Below are positions 9,707 through 20,491 of a DNA stretch of 64,000 bases, piece after piece (the stretch's first letter is position 1; every line of letters begins with the position of its first letter). Origin of the DNA: Camellia lanceoleosa (taxonomy: Eukaryota; Streptophyta; Magnoliopsida; Ericales; Theaceae); contig CM045763.1 in assembly GCA_025200525.1 (NCBI GenBank), positions 155,254,246 through 155,318,245 of the forward strand, read 5' to 3'. A model generated the notes under the pieces. It did no database searches. It saw only the letters and a program-made list of their open reading frames with translations, and had not been told where the DNA came from. A program made the position numbers and the translations under genes.

Positions 9707-11097
9707 ATGGCGGGCGTAACAGATGATCCTTTAGTAGTCGCTGATGACATTACGCCAAGAGATGACATCACTCCAAGAAACATGCTTGGATGGGAGAATA
9801 TCACCGCACGACAAGCCTTGAACTTCGACTCAATAGCCCAGACCTCACCCTCAACATCGGTGCAAGAGACAATTTAGGCAATCATGGATCAAGCAAAGCA
9901 AAATGAACAGCGTCTAGAAACATGATGGCTGCGAACGAGCACCTGCGCCAGGAGTTGGCCCTGGAGCTAGCCAAATCCCAGCAGGCCGTATGCCATGACC
10001 AAGGTCGACCTTTAGGAAAGAAGGATGAACGACGACATCAACTTCAGAAATACGATAATGATAGTGATTCTGACTCACCATCCCTAGAACCCAAAAAGAA
10101 GGGATGATTCAATGTATCCAGCTCATCCGAAGGAAGTCCGTATGTACGGCAGAAGCGAGGGAGAAGAAGTGATGATTCGGATGAAGAAGACAAGGGCTGT
10201 GCTACCCAAGAAGTTTAAATCACCATCGTTCACCCTGTATAACAGAAAATCAAACCCCACTGACCATATTCGTCATTATAAACAAGCGATGACACTGCAT
10301 GCTGATGATGAAGCCCACGTGTGTCGAATGTTTCCGAGCAGTTTGGGAGCACTGGCCATCAGATGGTACTATAAACTGAAGCCGGCATCGATAAAAAGCT
10401 TCTATCAACTCCAAAGTCCTTCAGGACAAGATTCATCACCAATGAAATCCAGCCAAAGCAAGCTGATTCTCTCTGGGCAATGCAAATTAAACCAGAAGAA
10501 ACCCTTCGTGAATATTCAGCATGCTATTGGGAATGCATTAACCTGGTAGACGATGCCTACAATGACTCCATGGCCATCACCGCCTTCAAAATGGGATTAC
10601 ATTCTAATAGTCCCCTCCGTAGTTCGTTGACCAGACGGCCCCCGAAAATAGTTTGGGTATTACTGAAGAAAGTTGAAAAATATTGTAAAGTGGAAGACGA
10701 TGCCTTGCGGGTCAAATTCGAATAGAAAGCCGTTAAGACGGCTCTGCCTAGAATCGTTCAGCCGATAAGCGTCGTGCCGTCAAGGAGCCCCGAACTGCGA
10801 AATCTGGCTAAACAAGACAAAAGGCGTGACTCGTGCCGATCAAGTGATCAATGTTCACACCGATCAAATGAACAATATCAAGTGGATAGTAGGTGCACAA
10901 GACGCTCGGACAAAAAGTACACAGAGTTAGCAGAGCCAGTCAGCAAGATTTTGTCAAAAGTTCAACACTTTCCGTTCTTTAAATGGCCGCCCAAAATGAT
11001 AGGACCTCCCGATACAAGAAGAAGGGACAAGCAGTGTGAGTACCACAAGGACCATGGTCATGACACCGACAATTGTTATGCACTTAAGGACCCTTGA
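9707..11097 (+). pseudogene. gag of the Tat element
   Basis: Starts ATGGCGGGCG (MAGVTDDPLVVADDITPRDD). Early stops lie before about 9925 and further frame changes near 10105, 10480 and 10725. The capsid-like gag core is visible around 10200-10720: FTLYNRKSNPTDHIRHYKQ, ALAIRWYYKL, then LREYSACYWECIN and a MGLHSNSPLRSSLTRRPP stretch. The C-terminal zinc-knuckle-like segment reads CEYHKDHGHDTDNCYALK (about 11036-11089), the typical Tat variant of the gag zinc finger. In the living family, Gag forms the virus-like particle that packages element RNA. This copy cannot make a full protein. Confidence 0.8.
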
Positions 11098-11156
11098 AGG
11101 AACTGGTACAAGACATTCGGCTAGCGCAACACATCTAAAAGAATAATCCATCAAAC

Positions 11157-11816
11157 ATGGTAGCCCTACGGCCATATTCACCTCCACTTGGTGTAATTCA
11201 CATGATATACAGCCTGCCGTTGTCAGCCGAGATACAGACAATTCAGTTGCAACCTAGCATGCATAGGCCGAGCACACCAGCAAAATGGCTCCATGAAACT
11301 GGGAGGATTAGTTTCATCGACATCGACTTGATTGGAGTAACTCTTCCCCACACCGATCCTCTCGTCATCGAGCAACGCGTGAACAGATTCACCATTGAAC
11401 GTGTTCTCATTGATCAAGGAAGCACTTTGGAAATAATGTATTACAAAACGTTTGTTAAACTCAGCTTCACTGACTCGGATTTGTTGTCGGCCAATTATCC
11501 ATTATTCAGCTTCAACGCTAACCCCGAGTATCCTTATGGCAAGATCACACTACCAGTTCGGGCAGGCACCAAATCAGTAGCTGTAGAATTTCTAGTTGTC
11601 AAACTTCCTTCGCCATATAATCTGATCTTAGGAAGAACTTGGTTGCACACCATGTAAGCTATGCCAAGCACCTACCATCAGTTACTTCGTTTTCTGACTG
11701 AATATGGCATTGAACAGATTTGGGGTTCTCAGAAATCGGCGCAAGCATGCTATCTTGTTGTTACTGCAAAGAAACCAAAAGACCTGGAAGTGAATTTGAT
11801 TGAAGTACTAGATTGA
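11157..11816 (+). pseudogene. Aspartic protease region of the Tat element
   Basis: Open from 11157 to 11657. The active-site strand reads RVLIDQGSTLEIMYYKTF (about 11400-11453), where Tat proteases usually have D followed by G or N and then GSS. The flap-side motif LPSPYNLILGRTWLH (about 11605-11649) is the conserved C-terminal protease signature. A stop follows at 11655. The linker towards RT (KPKDLEVNLIEVLD) continues in frame until the next stop near 11814. The family enzyme cleaves the Gag-Pol polyprotein. Confidence 0.75.
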
Positions 11817-11867
11817 GAGAGCCTCGAGGATATTGGGAAGATTTGTAGTGAAAAGGCAACTGAAGAC

Positions 11868-13028
11868 TTGGATCGGGTCGAAATTAATAGGATTCCTGAC
11901 AAGTTCTTCATGATCGGCACTTCCTTGAACGAAGTTGATAGGCATGAGCTTGTATCCTTCCTACTCTGCAACCTCGACGTGCTTGCATGGACACCATACG
12001 AGATTTCAGGGGTGGATCCATCTGTGGCCCAGCACTGCTTAAATGTTGATCCAAAATGGTTGCCAATCATTCAGAAAAGTCGGCGGTCAACCGCGAAACA
12101 TGCTTCGACCATTGTTAAAGAAGTTAACCGATTGCTTGATGTCGGGGTAATTCACGAAGTAACCTATCCTATATGGTTGTCCAATACCGTGGTTGTAAAG
12201 AAGAAGAATGGATCTTGGCGTGCTTGTGTGGATTTCACGGATTTAAGCAAAGCTTGTCCCAAGGACTGTTTTTCCCTCCCTAGAATAGACCAACTCATAG
12301 ATGTGACGACACATCATCAATGCATGAGCTTCTTGGATGCCTACAGAGGCTATCATCAAATTGCCATGCATCCAAAGGATCAAGAAAAGACCGCAATCCT
12401 CACCCCAAGAGGAACCTATTGTTACAAGGTCATGTCTTTCGAGCTGAAGGATGAGGGGGCAACTTACCAGAGACTGGTTACTGCTATGTTCAAGGAACAG
12501 CTCGGCTGCACCGTGGAAGTATACATTGGCAATATGGTGGTCAAATCTAAGGAAAAGCACACCCATTTAGCAGATTTGGCAGATACATTCGGCATTCTTC
12601 GAAAGTACAAAATGAAATTGAACGCCTCAAAGTGTGCATTCGACATTAGATCCGGAAAATTCCTCGGCTACATTGTTAACCACCATGAAATAGAGGTGAA
12701 CCCAAGGCAGATCACTGCAATTCTAAAACTTGGCTCTCCTCCGTCGGTCAAAGAGGTTCAGAAGCTGATGGGAATGGCCGCCGCGCTCAACACGTTTGTT
12801 AGTCGTTCCACAGATCGTTGCCGACAATTCTTTCACACACTTCGTCAAGGCAAAGCTTTCAAATGGACCCCTGAGTGCCAGGCCACTTTGGACAACTTGA
12901 AAACTTATCTCCGATCAATACTACTCTTGGCAACCCCATCGGCAGGCGATCCGCTCATTTTGTACCTGGCGGTATCTGACCGGGCAGTCAACGTCGTACT
13001 TTTAAGGGAAGAACTTGGGGAGCAGTGA
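11868..13028 (+). pseudogene. Reverse transcriptase of the Tat element
   Basis: A 386-codon open frame spanning the RT domain. Visible blocks are WRACVDFTDLSKACPKD, MSFLDAYRGYHQIAMHP, and GATYQRLVTAMFKEQLG (normally preceded by PFGLKNA, here SFELKDE). The catalytic box is YIGNM at 12522-12536 where the family has YVDDM, so both catalytic aspartates are lost. FLGYIVNHHEIEVNP and the connection region follow. The frame ends in a TGA at 13026. The enzyme would copy element RNA to DNA. Confidence 0.9.
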
Positions 13029-13354
13029 CCAGTTTACTATGTAAGCAAAGCAATGGCTGATGCTGAAACGCGATATCTACCACTAGAAAAGCTCATCCTC
13101 GCTCTCGTCATGGCTGCAAGAAAACTGATGCATTACTTTCAGGGACATACCATAGTGGTACTAACGGACTATCCCTTCCGGTCGGTGCTCCATAGCACGG
13201 AAGCATCAGGGCGCGTTTCGAAATGGGCTTTGGAACTCGGCCAGTATGATATCCAGTTTCTGCCTAGAACTTCTATCAAGGGGCAAGTGCTCGCCGACTT
13301 TGTAGCAGAATTCGGGATGCCTTGCCGACTTCAAGGCCGATCAAGTGCAACCTA
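13029..13354 (+). pseudogene. RT-linked RNase H of the Tat element
   Basis: Continues the pol frame after the TGA at 13026. PVYYVSKAMADAETRYLPLE, ALVMAARKLMHYFQGHTIVV and LTDYPFRSVLHSTEASGRVS match the RNase H that follows RT in Ty3/gypsy elements, ending near KGQVLADFVAEF (about 13285-13311). It would remove the RNA strand of the hybrid. It is separated from RT only by one nonsense codon. Confidence 0.8.
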
Positions 13355-13905
13355 AACCTAACTGGAGAGTATATGTTGGAGACATTTGGCAGATGCACTG
13401 TGACGGGTCATCCAACCAACGTGGCAGTGGGGCAGGCGTAGTAATCATGACCCCCAAAGGGGCAATAATCAAACAAGTAGCCAAACTGGGCTTTGATGCA
13501 TCAAACAATAAGACTAAATATGAAGCATTGCTAACCGCCCTTCGGAATGCATTTCACCTTGGTGCACAGCGGTTGCTTGTTTTCTGTGACTCGAAATTAG
13601 TCATCAACCAGTTGAAAGGGGAGTATGCAGCTAAAAATGATCGCATGGCAGCCTACATGAAAACGGCGAATCTCTTGCTCGCAAAATTTGACCACCACGA
13701 ATTGAATCAAATAACCCGGGATCAGAACACGCATGCGGATGCCCTTGCTTGCCTAGCCTCTGCCATCAATTCAGAAATTAAGCGGACAATCGAAGTAGGA
13801 TTCATCCCTGAGCCGAGCATTACCTCTTCTGAACCAGTTCAGATTAACATCATTGAACTAGGACCAAGTTGGATGGACCCCATCGTTGTATTCTTTTTGG
13901 CATAA
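13355..13905 (+). pseudogene. Second (archaeal-like) RNase H of the Tat element
   Basis: A second RNase H fold: WQMHCDGSSNQRGSGAGVVI (first catalytic Asp in HCDGSS), NKTKYEALLTALRNAFHLGA (catalytic Glu in YEAL), LLVFCDSKLVINQLKGEY (Asp in CDSKL) and the HADALACLAS end (Asp/His). All four expected acidic positions are visible. A duplicated RNase H placed after the RT-linked one is a known hallmark of the Tat clade. This is one of the best-preserved domains of the element. Confidence 0.85.
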
Positions 13906-14714
13906 CAGCTCCCACTGGACAAGAAAGAAGCCCACAAACTACGAAATAAGGCCCTGTGATACTACTTGGATCCGCATGGAAAACTCTTAAAAAAATCCCT
14001 TTCTGGGCCGTACTTAGAATGTGTTCACCCAGATAAAGTTGAGGAACTCTTAACTGAAATACATGAAGGCAGCTGTGGCACCCATTCTCGAGGACGCTCA
14101 TTAGTCCACTGAGCCATAACACAGGGGTATTATTGGCCGACCATGTGAACAGATGCCAAGAATTACGTCAAGAAATGTGAAGAATGCCAGAAGTTTTCCA
14201 CTTTAACTCATCTATCTGCCGACGAATTAAACTCTATCACTAGTCCACGGTCGTTCGCTCAATAAGGACTCGATCTCGTCGGACTACTACCATGAGCTCC
14301 AGGCAACAAGTGATTTCTGGTTGTCGCAACAGATTATTTTACAAAATGGGTTGAAGCAGAGGCCTTAACACATATTCACAATGTTGATGTTAAGCGTTTT
14401 GTATGGAAAAACATCATAACACGATTCGGCATACCACGAGCACTTGTTTCGAACAATGGCACCCAATTTGATTGTGGCGTTTATTGAGAATTATGCAACA
14501 TGTATGGCACCCGGCCTTACTTTTTGTCGCCGCCATATCCACAAAGAAATGGTCAGACGGAGTCCTCCAATAAAGTCATCTTGTACAACATCAAGAAAAG
14601 GTTGGAAAAAGCTAAAAGCAGATGGGTCGAAGAATTGCCCAGTGTGTTATGGGCCCATCGCACTACTCCAAGGCAATCCACTGGGGAAACGGCATTCGCT
14701 TTGTGCTTTGGAAC
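13906..14714 (+). pseudogene. Integrase, first part (split by CACTA insertion)
   Basis: N-terminal zinc-binding pattern HEGSCGTHSRGRSL then KKCEECQKF (His-His-Cys-Cys). In the catalytic core the first Asp is in GLDLVG, the second lies at SNNGTQFD (14449-14472), where the family Asp is Asn (AAC, 14452-14454), and the Glu in NGQTESSN is kept (14560-14562). Several stops interrupt it (after NKAL, in the zinc region, and near 14265). The frame runs through WAHRTTPRQSTGETAFALCF and is cut after GAAC by the CACTA element; the remainder is at 21286. Confidence 0.85.
14712..14714. repeat. Target-site duplication AAC (left)
   Basis: AAC directly left of CACTACAAC and repeated directly right of the element at 21283-21285. 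Three-base duplications are the rule for CACTA transposons. Confidence 0.9.
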
Positions 14715-14735
14715 CACTACAACAAAAAAGGGTTT

Positions 14736-15000
14736 TTACGACGCGCAATGCATGCCGTAAAAACCCTTCTACGACGTGCAGGCGCACGTCATATTATGAC
14801 CAGTCATGGAAAGTCATTCATTTTCAACGACATGCTTCGTACGCCGTTAAAAACTATTTAACGGCAAATTTTGTGCGTCGTCATTACTTTTTTTACGACT
14901 ACTTTTGCATGCCGTTAATTGGTGAGACAAACAACGATGCTGTTTGCACGCCGTAAAATATATAATACAACGACTTATTATGCCTGCCGTAGAATATGAA
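14736..15000. repeat. Left subterminal repeats of CACTA 1
   Basis: Repeated short words such as TTTTTACGACG, GCATGCCGTAAAA, TACGACGTGC and CACGCCGTAAAA in both orientations, a few tens of bases apart. In characterised CACTA elements such arrays bind the transposase; here that role is inferred. Confidence 0.8.
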
Positions 15001-15420
15001 TTTTTTTTTTTTTTTTTTTTATATTCAGTAGATTCTATTTGACCAATTTTGTACAAATAACAAATATTACAAACAAGCATCACAAAACATCAATCAACAA
15101 CCAAAATATTGTTTGAAACATCAAAAAGAAACTATATCCATAAATTATAAACATTTAACAATTGTCTATACATTTCAAACATTCGAAAACATATCCTTAA
15201 ATTCTAAACTGTACAAAAAGTGTAAACCATCCAAAACTATGCATATCGACCTGTCTTCAACATGCTTCCAAAAGCCACCTGTTATTAATAAAGCTAAGAA
15301 AAAAAACATTACCTAAAAACTATGGATCTTTCTTTTATGATTTACCAACTTCTTTTCACTTCTGTGGTTTATGGTGAGACATTATAATTACAAAATGAGA
15401 TATGAACGAAGGATCGATCA
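15001..15420. other. CACTA 1 interior, no recognised content
   Basis: A poly-T run (15001-15020) followed by AT-rich sequence. No exon recognised. Confidence 0.5.
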
Positions 15421-15435
15421 TGATTTCCTCATAAA

Positions 15436-15531
15436 ATACCCCATCAGAATGCCAATCAAGCCAACAAGCACAATATCTGAGATTTACTCCACCGCTGCTT
15501 TTTGCATGTCCACGCCTCAAAAGTTCCTGCA
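15436..15531 (-). other. Exon-like piece with hydrophobic reading
   Basis: On the minus strand TTTATGCAG precedes a block in which one frame reads ISDIVLVGLIGILMGYFMRK, a plausible membrane anchor. There is a stop just before ISD in that frame. I do not recognise the gene. It may be a further captured fragment, because it lies in line with the recognised exons and on the same strand. Confidence 0.3.
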
Positions 15532-15890
15532 TAAACCATCAAATCCTTCTTGGTTTCAAATTGACTGAAGAATTTCTTTAAAAAAGAGAATTAAAAAAGA
15601 TTGGTAGCTGTGAAATGAAAAAAATATTTTCTCCCATTTGCCTCCAAAAAAAAAAAAAATTCTAGATGTATCACACAAATTTAAAAAGTTCCTTCACTTC
15701 TAAACTGATTGATTAAGTGAAAAATCTAACTACAAATTCTTAGCATCTTTTAGAACAAGTCATCCAAACAAAAGGAAGAAGGGGCAATTATCTACCAGTA
15801 CAAAGGGCGCTACTCATGGAAAATAATTATCTTAGTTTGAAGAGAAGGAAGGATGTGATATAATAAACAGTTCTAATAACAACTACTCAC

Positions 15891-15971
15891 CAAGCTATCC
15901 CCAAAAGGCCAAATAGGTAGAATACAGATTCCCAACCAAAATTTTGGATCAGGGGAGGAGCCAAAAGAAGC
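15891..15971 (-). pseudogene. Captured exon of a PHT4-type (MFS) anion/phosphate transporter
   Basis: A clean 81-bp internal exon on the minus strand: acceptor TTTGCAG, coding LLLAPPLIQNFGWESVFYLF then GLLGIA, donor GTGAGT. The pattern P.LI..FGW.SVFY.FG.LG is characteristic of plant PHT4/ANTR anion transporters (major facilitator superfamily, transport of phosphate or organic anions across organelle membranes). Only this exon is present, so no transporter can be made. Retained splice sites show capture from genomic DNA rather than from mRNA. Confidence 0.65.
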
Positions 15972-16244
15972 CTGCAAATTTCTCCAAGTCAGAAATGGCT
16001 AACAAATAAACAGCGAGCACTACAAATAAATTTATGCACTGAACTTGGCAGACAGTACTTATACTGAGACCCAAAACATTTATATAACAGGAGATATTTT
16101 CGAATCGATATAACAGGAGATATTGATTCATGGATTTTCAAAACATGGGTTTGGAAAACAAATTCCAGTTCTAAGATCCTGGAATGGAAATACTGATATC
16201 TTGAAATCACAATCATCCAATTTCAGCTGTGAGTTCATTCATAC

Positions 16245-16310
16245 CTTAATCATCCCTGTCTTCTTGTCGAGTTCATATTTAACCTTACTTCCTTTTGTTA
16301 TCTCGACAAC
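16245..16310 (-). pseudogene. Captured exon 3 of soluble inorganic pyrophosphatase
   Basis: A 66-bp minus-strand exon between acceptor CTACAG and donor GTATG, reading VVEITKGSKVKYELDKKTGM then IK. This is the conserved N-terminal strand region of plant soluble inorganic pyrophosphatase, which splits pyrophosphate to phosphate in the cytosol. It follows in order two other exons of the same gene (16502-16528, 16620-16719). The next expected exon (starting VDR.LYSS) is absent, so capture ended in the following intron. Confidence 0.88.
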
Positions 16311-16501
16311 CTGTAGCATGAAATTAAGCTGACAGTTCAGTAAGCATATATCATAACTGGGAAGGACCAAACTTGTAAAAAGAAATGCTAGCTAGATTTC
16401 AAAATTATATCGAGCACAACTAGGTCTTTGCAATGTTTGCTATCTGTTGGGAAAGAGAAATTCTTGGAGAAACTTGAGGGGGAAAAAATCAGTGATCTTA
16501 C

Positions 16502-16528
16502 GCAGTTGAAAATGTGGGGTGCTTCGGT
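16502..16528 (-). pseudogene. Captured exon 2 of soluble inorganic pyrophosphatase
   Basis: A 27-bp mini-exon between acceptor TCACAG and donor GTAAG, reading TEAPHIFNC, equivalent to the PGAP.IFN.. segment that precedes VVEI in plant pyrophosphatases. The phases of exon 1 (one base over) and this exon (none needed) do not agree, which suggests a loss of about two bases since capture. Confidence 0.75.
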
Positions 16529-16619
16529 CTGTGACAAAGATTTTGCAAAATGATTAACATCCTCATCAATTTAATATACAAGTTATTCTGAATTATGAAA
16601 GATAATCATTATGTTGTAC

Positions 16620-16719
16620 CAATCTCAAGATCATGCCACGGATGTGCAGCAACTGATCTTTTGGATAAAGATGATAGGATCCTCTCATTTAAACAGGGAG
16701 CGGGGCAACTTTCACTCAT
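16620..16719 (-). pseudogene. Captured exon 1 of soluble inorganic pyrophosphatase
   Basis: On the minus strand, ATG at 16719 opens [20 protein letters not shown] followed by [14 protein letters not shown], ending at donor [12 protein letters not shown] and [16 protein letters not shown] are diagnostic for plant soluble inorganic pyrophosphatase. The active-site residues of the enzyme lie further downstream and are missing. A stretch of three consecutive exons with their introns was therefore captured as DNA. Confidence 0.88.
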
Positions 16720-17245
16720 TTTTTGCCTAATAGAGAACAAAGATCTCAAATAAACAATTTAATATAGATAACATTATTTAAAAATAAATGCATATACTTT
16801 CGTGCTAACTGATTTTCATTTATTTGAAGTATGGGCTAAGGTTGGTATTATTAAATTACTTGCATCAATATATGTATGGGAAGATTCAGAAAAAATAAAT
16901 TGGCCTCACAACACATGTATGGGAAGATTCAAGATTGTTAAGTACCAAACAAACAAAAATCAAGATTGCCCACCTTTATAATGTAAAATATGTCCACTGT
17001 AATGCTCAAATATTGAGCAGCAGATACTTCATTTACACAATAAAATCAATAAAAAGAGGGTAGTATCATCAAAAGTAAAACCAAAAAAGGCCTTATATAT
17101 AATCATCAAAGTCAAAGATCCAAGTATGAACCGAGTTATCCAGATACTTCTCTCTCTAATTTTTGAAAATGGAAATTAAAATTAAGATATGTGAGTATAC
17201 TTGGAAACCCAGAAGTGTAATGAATAATTGTTTCATATAGATAAA
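16720..17245. other. CACTA 1 interior, AT-rich
   Basis: Probably captured introns or flanks. The word GTATGGGAAGATTCA occurs twice (near 16875 and 16919), a short local duplication. No exon recognised. Confidence 0.45.
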
Positions 17246-17520
17246 TTAATCCAGATAGAAAAAGACAGTCAATAAACAAAAAGGAACTAAAAAACTTACC
17301 TGAGAATAAAGAAGAAGGAACAGGGTTGGGAAGATTATTAAGAGAATAGAGTTCCTGTGAGGTTTATAAGAGTTGTCTACAAGAACACTAAAATGTCGCA
17401 GTGATGTGTGAGGTGTGAATGTGTTAGTCAAATTGTTCCTACTTTCGAGGAAATCTTGCACCTCTTGGCTTTAGGGTGAGGTGAGACAGAAAAAGTAGCT
17501 CCCCAAAATCAGATCTACCA
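17246..17520 (-). other. Possible captured leader with donor site
   Basis: Reading the minus strand, an ordinary-composition block (CTCACACATCACTGCGAC) ends in TTCTCAGGTAAGTTTT, a strong GT donor. The open frame DFLESRNNLTNTFTPHTSLR matches nothing I know. It could be a 5' leader exon of the pyrophosphatase or of another captured gene. Confidence 0.3.
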
Positions 17521-17859
17521 CACATTTTTTAAAATGAATTTATTTATGAAATATGATATTGGTGTTTGGAACAACTAAAAAAGTTATATATATATATATA
17601 TATATTTATTTTTAGTATTTTTTTTTTTTTGGATCTATTGATAATCTAAAATGTAAAATAAATTAAAAATTTTCAAAAAAAATTGAACAAGTCAAAATAA
17701 GCTCAAAAAATATTTTATTTTCTGCTTATTTTTGTACTTTCAGAATATTTTTTAATTTTTCAATTTGTCCCGTTGAGCTGAATCAACAAACCTAAAGTTT
17801 TTTGAATTTTTTTTTAAAAAAATTCACTAAAAATGAAAATAAGCCCCCCCCCCCCCCCC

Positions 17860-17891
<32 letters not shown>

Positions 17892-18838
17892 ACTCCAAAG
17901 ATCCACTATCCAAAAAAAGTATGAGGACTTTTTTTTAATTGATAAACTCTATTATTCTTTTACAATTAAATTAAGGGGGAATTACAATTAAGTGGGTTTT
18001 AATTGGAATTTGTTTTCCAAACCCATGTTTTGAAAATATGCTATTTTTATCTCACAAGTTTTAAATCATAACCTTTGTTATTCTATAGTTTTCATATATA
18101 CCTTCCATTTTAGAATTTAATTCTAGATGGCTTTAAGAAAAGAAGGGCAAAGGGCAATCATAATGCTAGACTGTTATATTAATTCCAATCAAAACTTCAA
18201 CCCCAATTAATATGCCAAGGCAAAAGTTCAAAAGAGTAAGACATAAATTAGTAATTTGTACTCATTCGTCATCAAAGCAGTTTCTAAAATAAGGAAGTCC
18301 CCAAGGCATCATGACTTTCCTATATAAAGTAATTGAGGTTAAGAGAGAACCTGTTTCGCAACAATTAGGGAATTTGGAACAAAATAAATTTTAGAGTTCC
18401 GAGAATAAAGTTCTTTCCCAAGTGGGAAAAAAACATTAATGAAGTGGAAGCATCCACATCATCAACAAGCATATGGCATAAATAAATCTAGCAGTAGTTT
18501 ATTACTGAATCAGAGATTGAGAAACAGTACACCCTTCTTGCCCAACAAAAACAAAAAAGACAATCTAAACTAAATCACCCCTTATGCAGGCAAAAGCATA
18601 TTGAACATAAATGATTAATCATTTATTAACCTAGAAAAATTGGGTTAGTGGCCTTAACAGAGGCTCACTCAAAGTGAGTACCATTCCTTTTTTTAGTTTC
18701 AATCACTTGGTGACTGATTTATATTTTCATTGTCCAATTCAATTTGATCTGACATTGGAATTTCAATGTTCTAAAGTATGCCTTATTTTCATTGTCTTCA
18801 AAATGTTTGATAGAATTTCTCTATCACGGAAGTTTTGT
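17521..18838. other. CACTA 1 interior with simple repeats
   Basis: Holds a (TA)n run (17586-17606), oligo-T, a striking poly-C then poly-A tract (17846-17886) and AT-rich sequence. No gene seen. Confidence 0.5.
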
Positions 18839-19063
18839 TTAGTAGTTTAGCCAAACATGAGGGAAAATAATATTTAAGGATGCAAATTCAATTACCAGAA
18901 ACTGAATGTTTATTCCATATTCAAGGAACAATAAAATGGAATAATCGATCCCTAAGAAGGCGTAAGAAGTAGAAGGCCCCAAATAAACAAATCCACCATC
19001 ACTTTTGGCCCCATCAGGATCTTGAATGTGACGATAAGCATAACAAACCAACCAAAGTTTCAA
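18839..19063 (-). other. Unrecognised open stretch in CACTA 1
   Basis: A 74-codon minus frame with the ordinary-looking piece AYRHIQDPDGAKSDGGFVYL followed by hydrophobic residues. It lies downstream of the RCC1 exon on the same strand and could be another captured exon; I cannot name it. Confidence 0.25.
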
Positions 19064-19392
19064 GTAAATATAAAGGGGAAAAAAGACATTTTCCCACTAA
19101 ATTAAAATTAAGAGAACCCCTTATATAGTACAAGTTGTTGTGGCAGAACAACTAATTTTGACAAGGAAAATCCTACTGTTTGAGTTTGTGACACTGAAAT
19201 ACAATAACCATATTAGGCCTATAGTTATTTTGCTATAGGGTACATCCACATTGGAAAACAACACTTTTTCATGTGTTAAAATCATCATTCTTGGCAATTG
19301 TATCTAGCACCTAGATTACCCAGAGCACAATAAATATCTAATGACCCTTTCCACAAAATGCAAGAGATTGAAGAAGTATGAAAATCACAAAC

Positions 19393-19545
19393 CTCTCCAG
19401 ACTCCATGACAAAAGCACATAATTGTGGGAGGCCGAGAGCTGGATCACATGCGACGAGATGGAAAATTGATCTGGTAAATGCTACACCTTTGTGTTGTTT
19501 CAGACCATGACCAAGAACACCACACAAACCGGACCCACAAGAGTA
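19393..19545 (-). pseudogene. Captured exon of an RCC1-repeat protein
   Basis: On the minus strand the frame reads YSCGSGLCGVLGHG, then VAFTR, then LCAFVMESGEV, interrupted by diverged residues, and ends at GGAGAG followed by a GTTTGT donor. The spacing and the CGSG.CGVLGHG and AFVMESGEV signatures match a plant RCC1-family (regulator of chromosome condensation, beta-propeller) protein. Only about one repeat is present. The middle (SIFHLVACDPALGLP) has diverged from the usual sequence, suggesting decay after capture. Confidence 0.68.
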
Positions 19546-20280
19546 CATCGACGAATCATTGATCGATAATGAGTGAAATCTTCTGTTCTAATCTGCATCT
19601 GGCGATAGCATTTAACCATTAATAACAAGTAACAATGACACAGGAAATCAACTAGGACATCTATTTTCAAAACTCATAAATTAAAATTGCATCATGAGAA
19701 GGAAAAATCAAAAGAATTTTCCCTTTGCGGTTTATCTAAAATATCGATAAGAGCCAATATCGATAAAAATCACCATTAAAATATGAATGCAACAACAATT
19801 TAGAGGTTTTATGATAGCAAACTGTCAATTCTAAGCAAATGGAAATCCTAACTAAGAAAACCAATTTACAATGAACTATGTATAACCATTACGAATGATG
19901 ACAAAAGGGCTCATAAACAATGTACACTCACTTCTAAAATTTGCATAAATTGAATTATTTAATACTAAGCAATAATATCAAAGAAATAGTACATTACTGT
20001 GAAGTCTCAACCATCCGGACGATCGCTCCTTGATTGCAAGAACCTCAAAACCCGCTTCGGCTCCATTGCACCGATTGAAAAGCTATGTCCGAGCATTTGG
20101 ACAATGAACATATATTGGATGGGATCCACAAAGCTGAAATGCTGCAAAGTCCACCAAAGACCGGAACTTGTGAGGGAACAACGGCTTAGATTGCATCAGG
20201 GAGTGAGGAACACTGCATTATGATTCGCTGAATGACTTGCTGTGCAGAGGAAAATGAGTCGCGACAAATGAGGCAGTCGA
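19546..20280. other. CACTA 1 interior between RCC1 and RNR1 pieces
   Basis: 19990-20230 has balanced composition and reads open on both strands for about 70 codons, unlike the AT-rich neighbours, so it may be further captured exon material. I could not assign it. Confidence 0.3.
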
Positions 20281-20394
20281 TTAGGGCAAGGCATAGGGTT
20301 CTGTGGTAGTGACGCCCTTGAGCTTCTTGAGACCAGTAATGATCTTGTCGAAATGCAGAGTCTCTTGACGCCCATCTCTCTTCATAACATACAT
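20281..20394 (-). pseudogene. RNR1: Captured 5' end of ribonucleotide reductase large subunit
   Basis: ATG at 20394 opens MYVMKRDGRQETLHFDKI then ITGLKKL, nearly the exact N-terminus (ATP-cone) of plant ribonucleoside-diphosphate reductase large subunit. After KKL the expected ~24 residues are missing and the frame continues KGVTTTE, which resembles the KGVTTS.. segment further along the real protein, then PYALP and a stop. This 37-codon ORF is the natural first exon of any minus-strand transcript of the element. The family makes deoxyribonucleotides; this remnant lacks the catalytic domain. Confidence 0.85.
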
Positions 20395-20491
20395 CTTTAA
20401 AAAGCTCCGAAACTAGATAGATAGTAAAGAATTTTCAGAGAGGAATTTCATCGAACAGATTCAGCGCACAAAGTGGCTGATACAAGGAGCA

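Noticed and set aside
14444..14956. 170-codon plus-strand ORF across the integrase/CACTA boundary
   Set aside because: Wrong frame for the integrase, and it runs into CACTA subterminal repeats.
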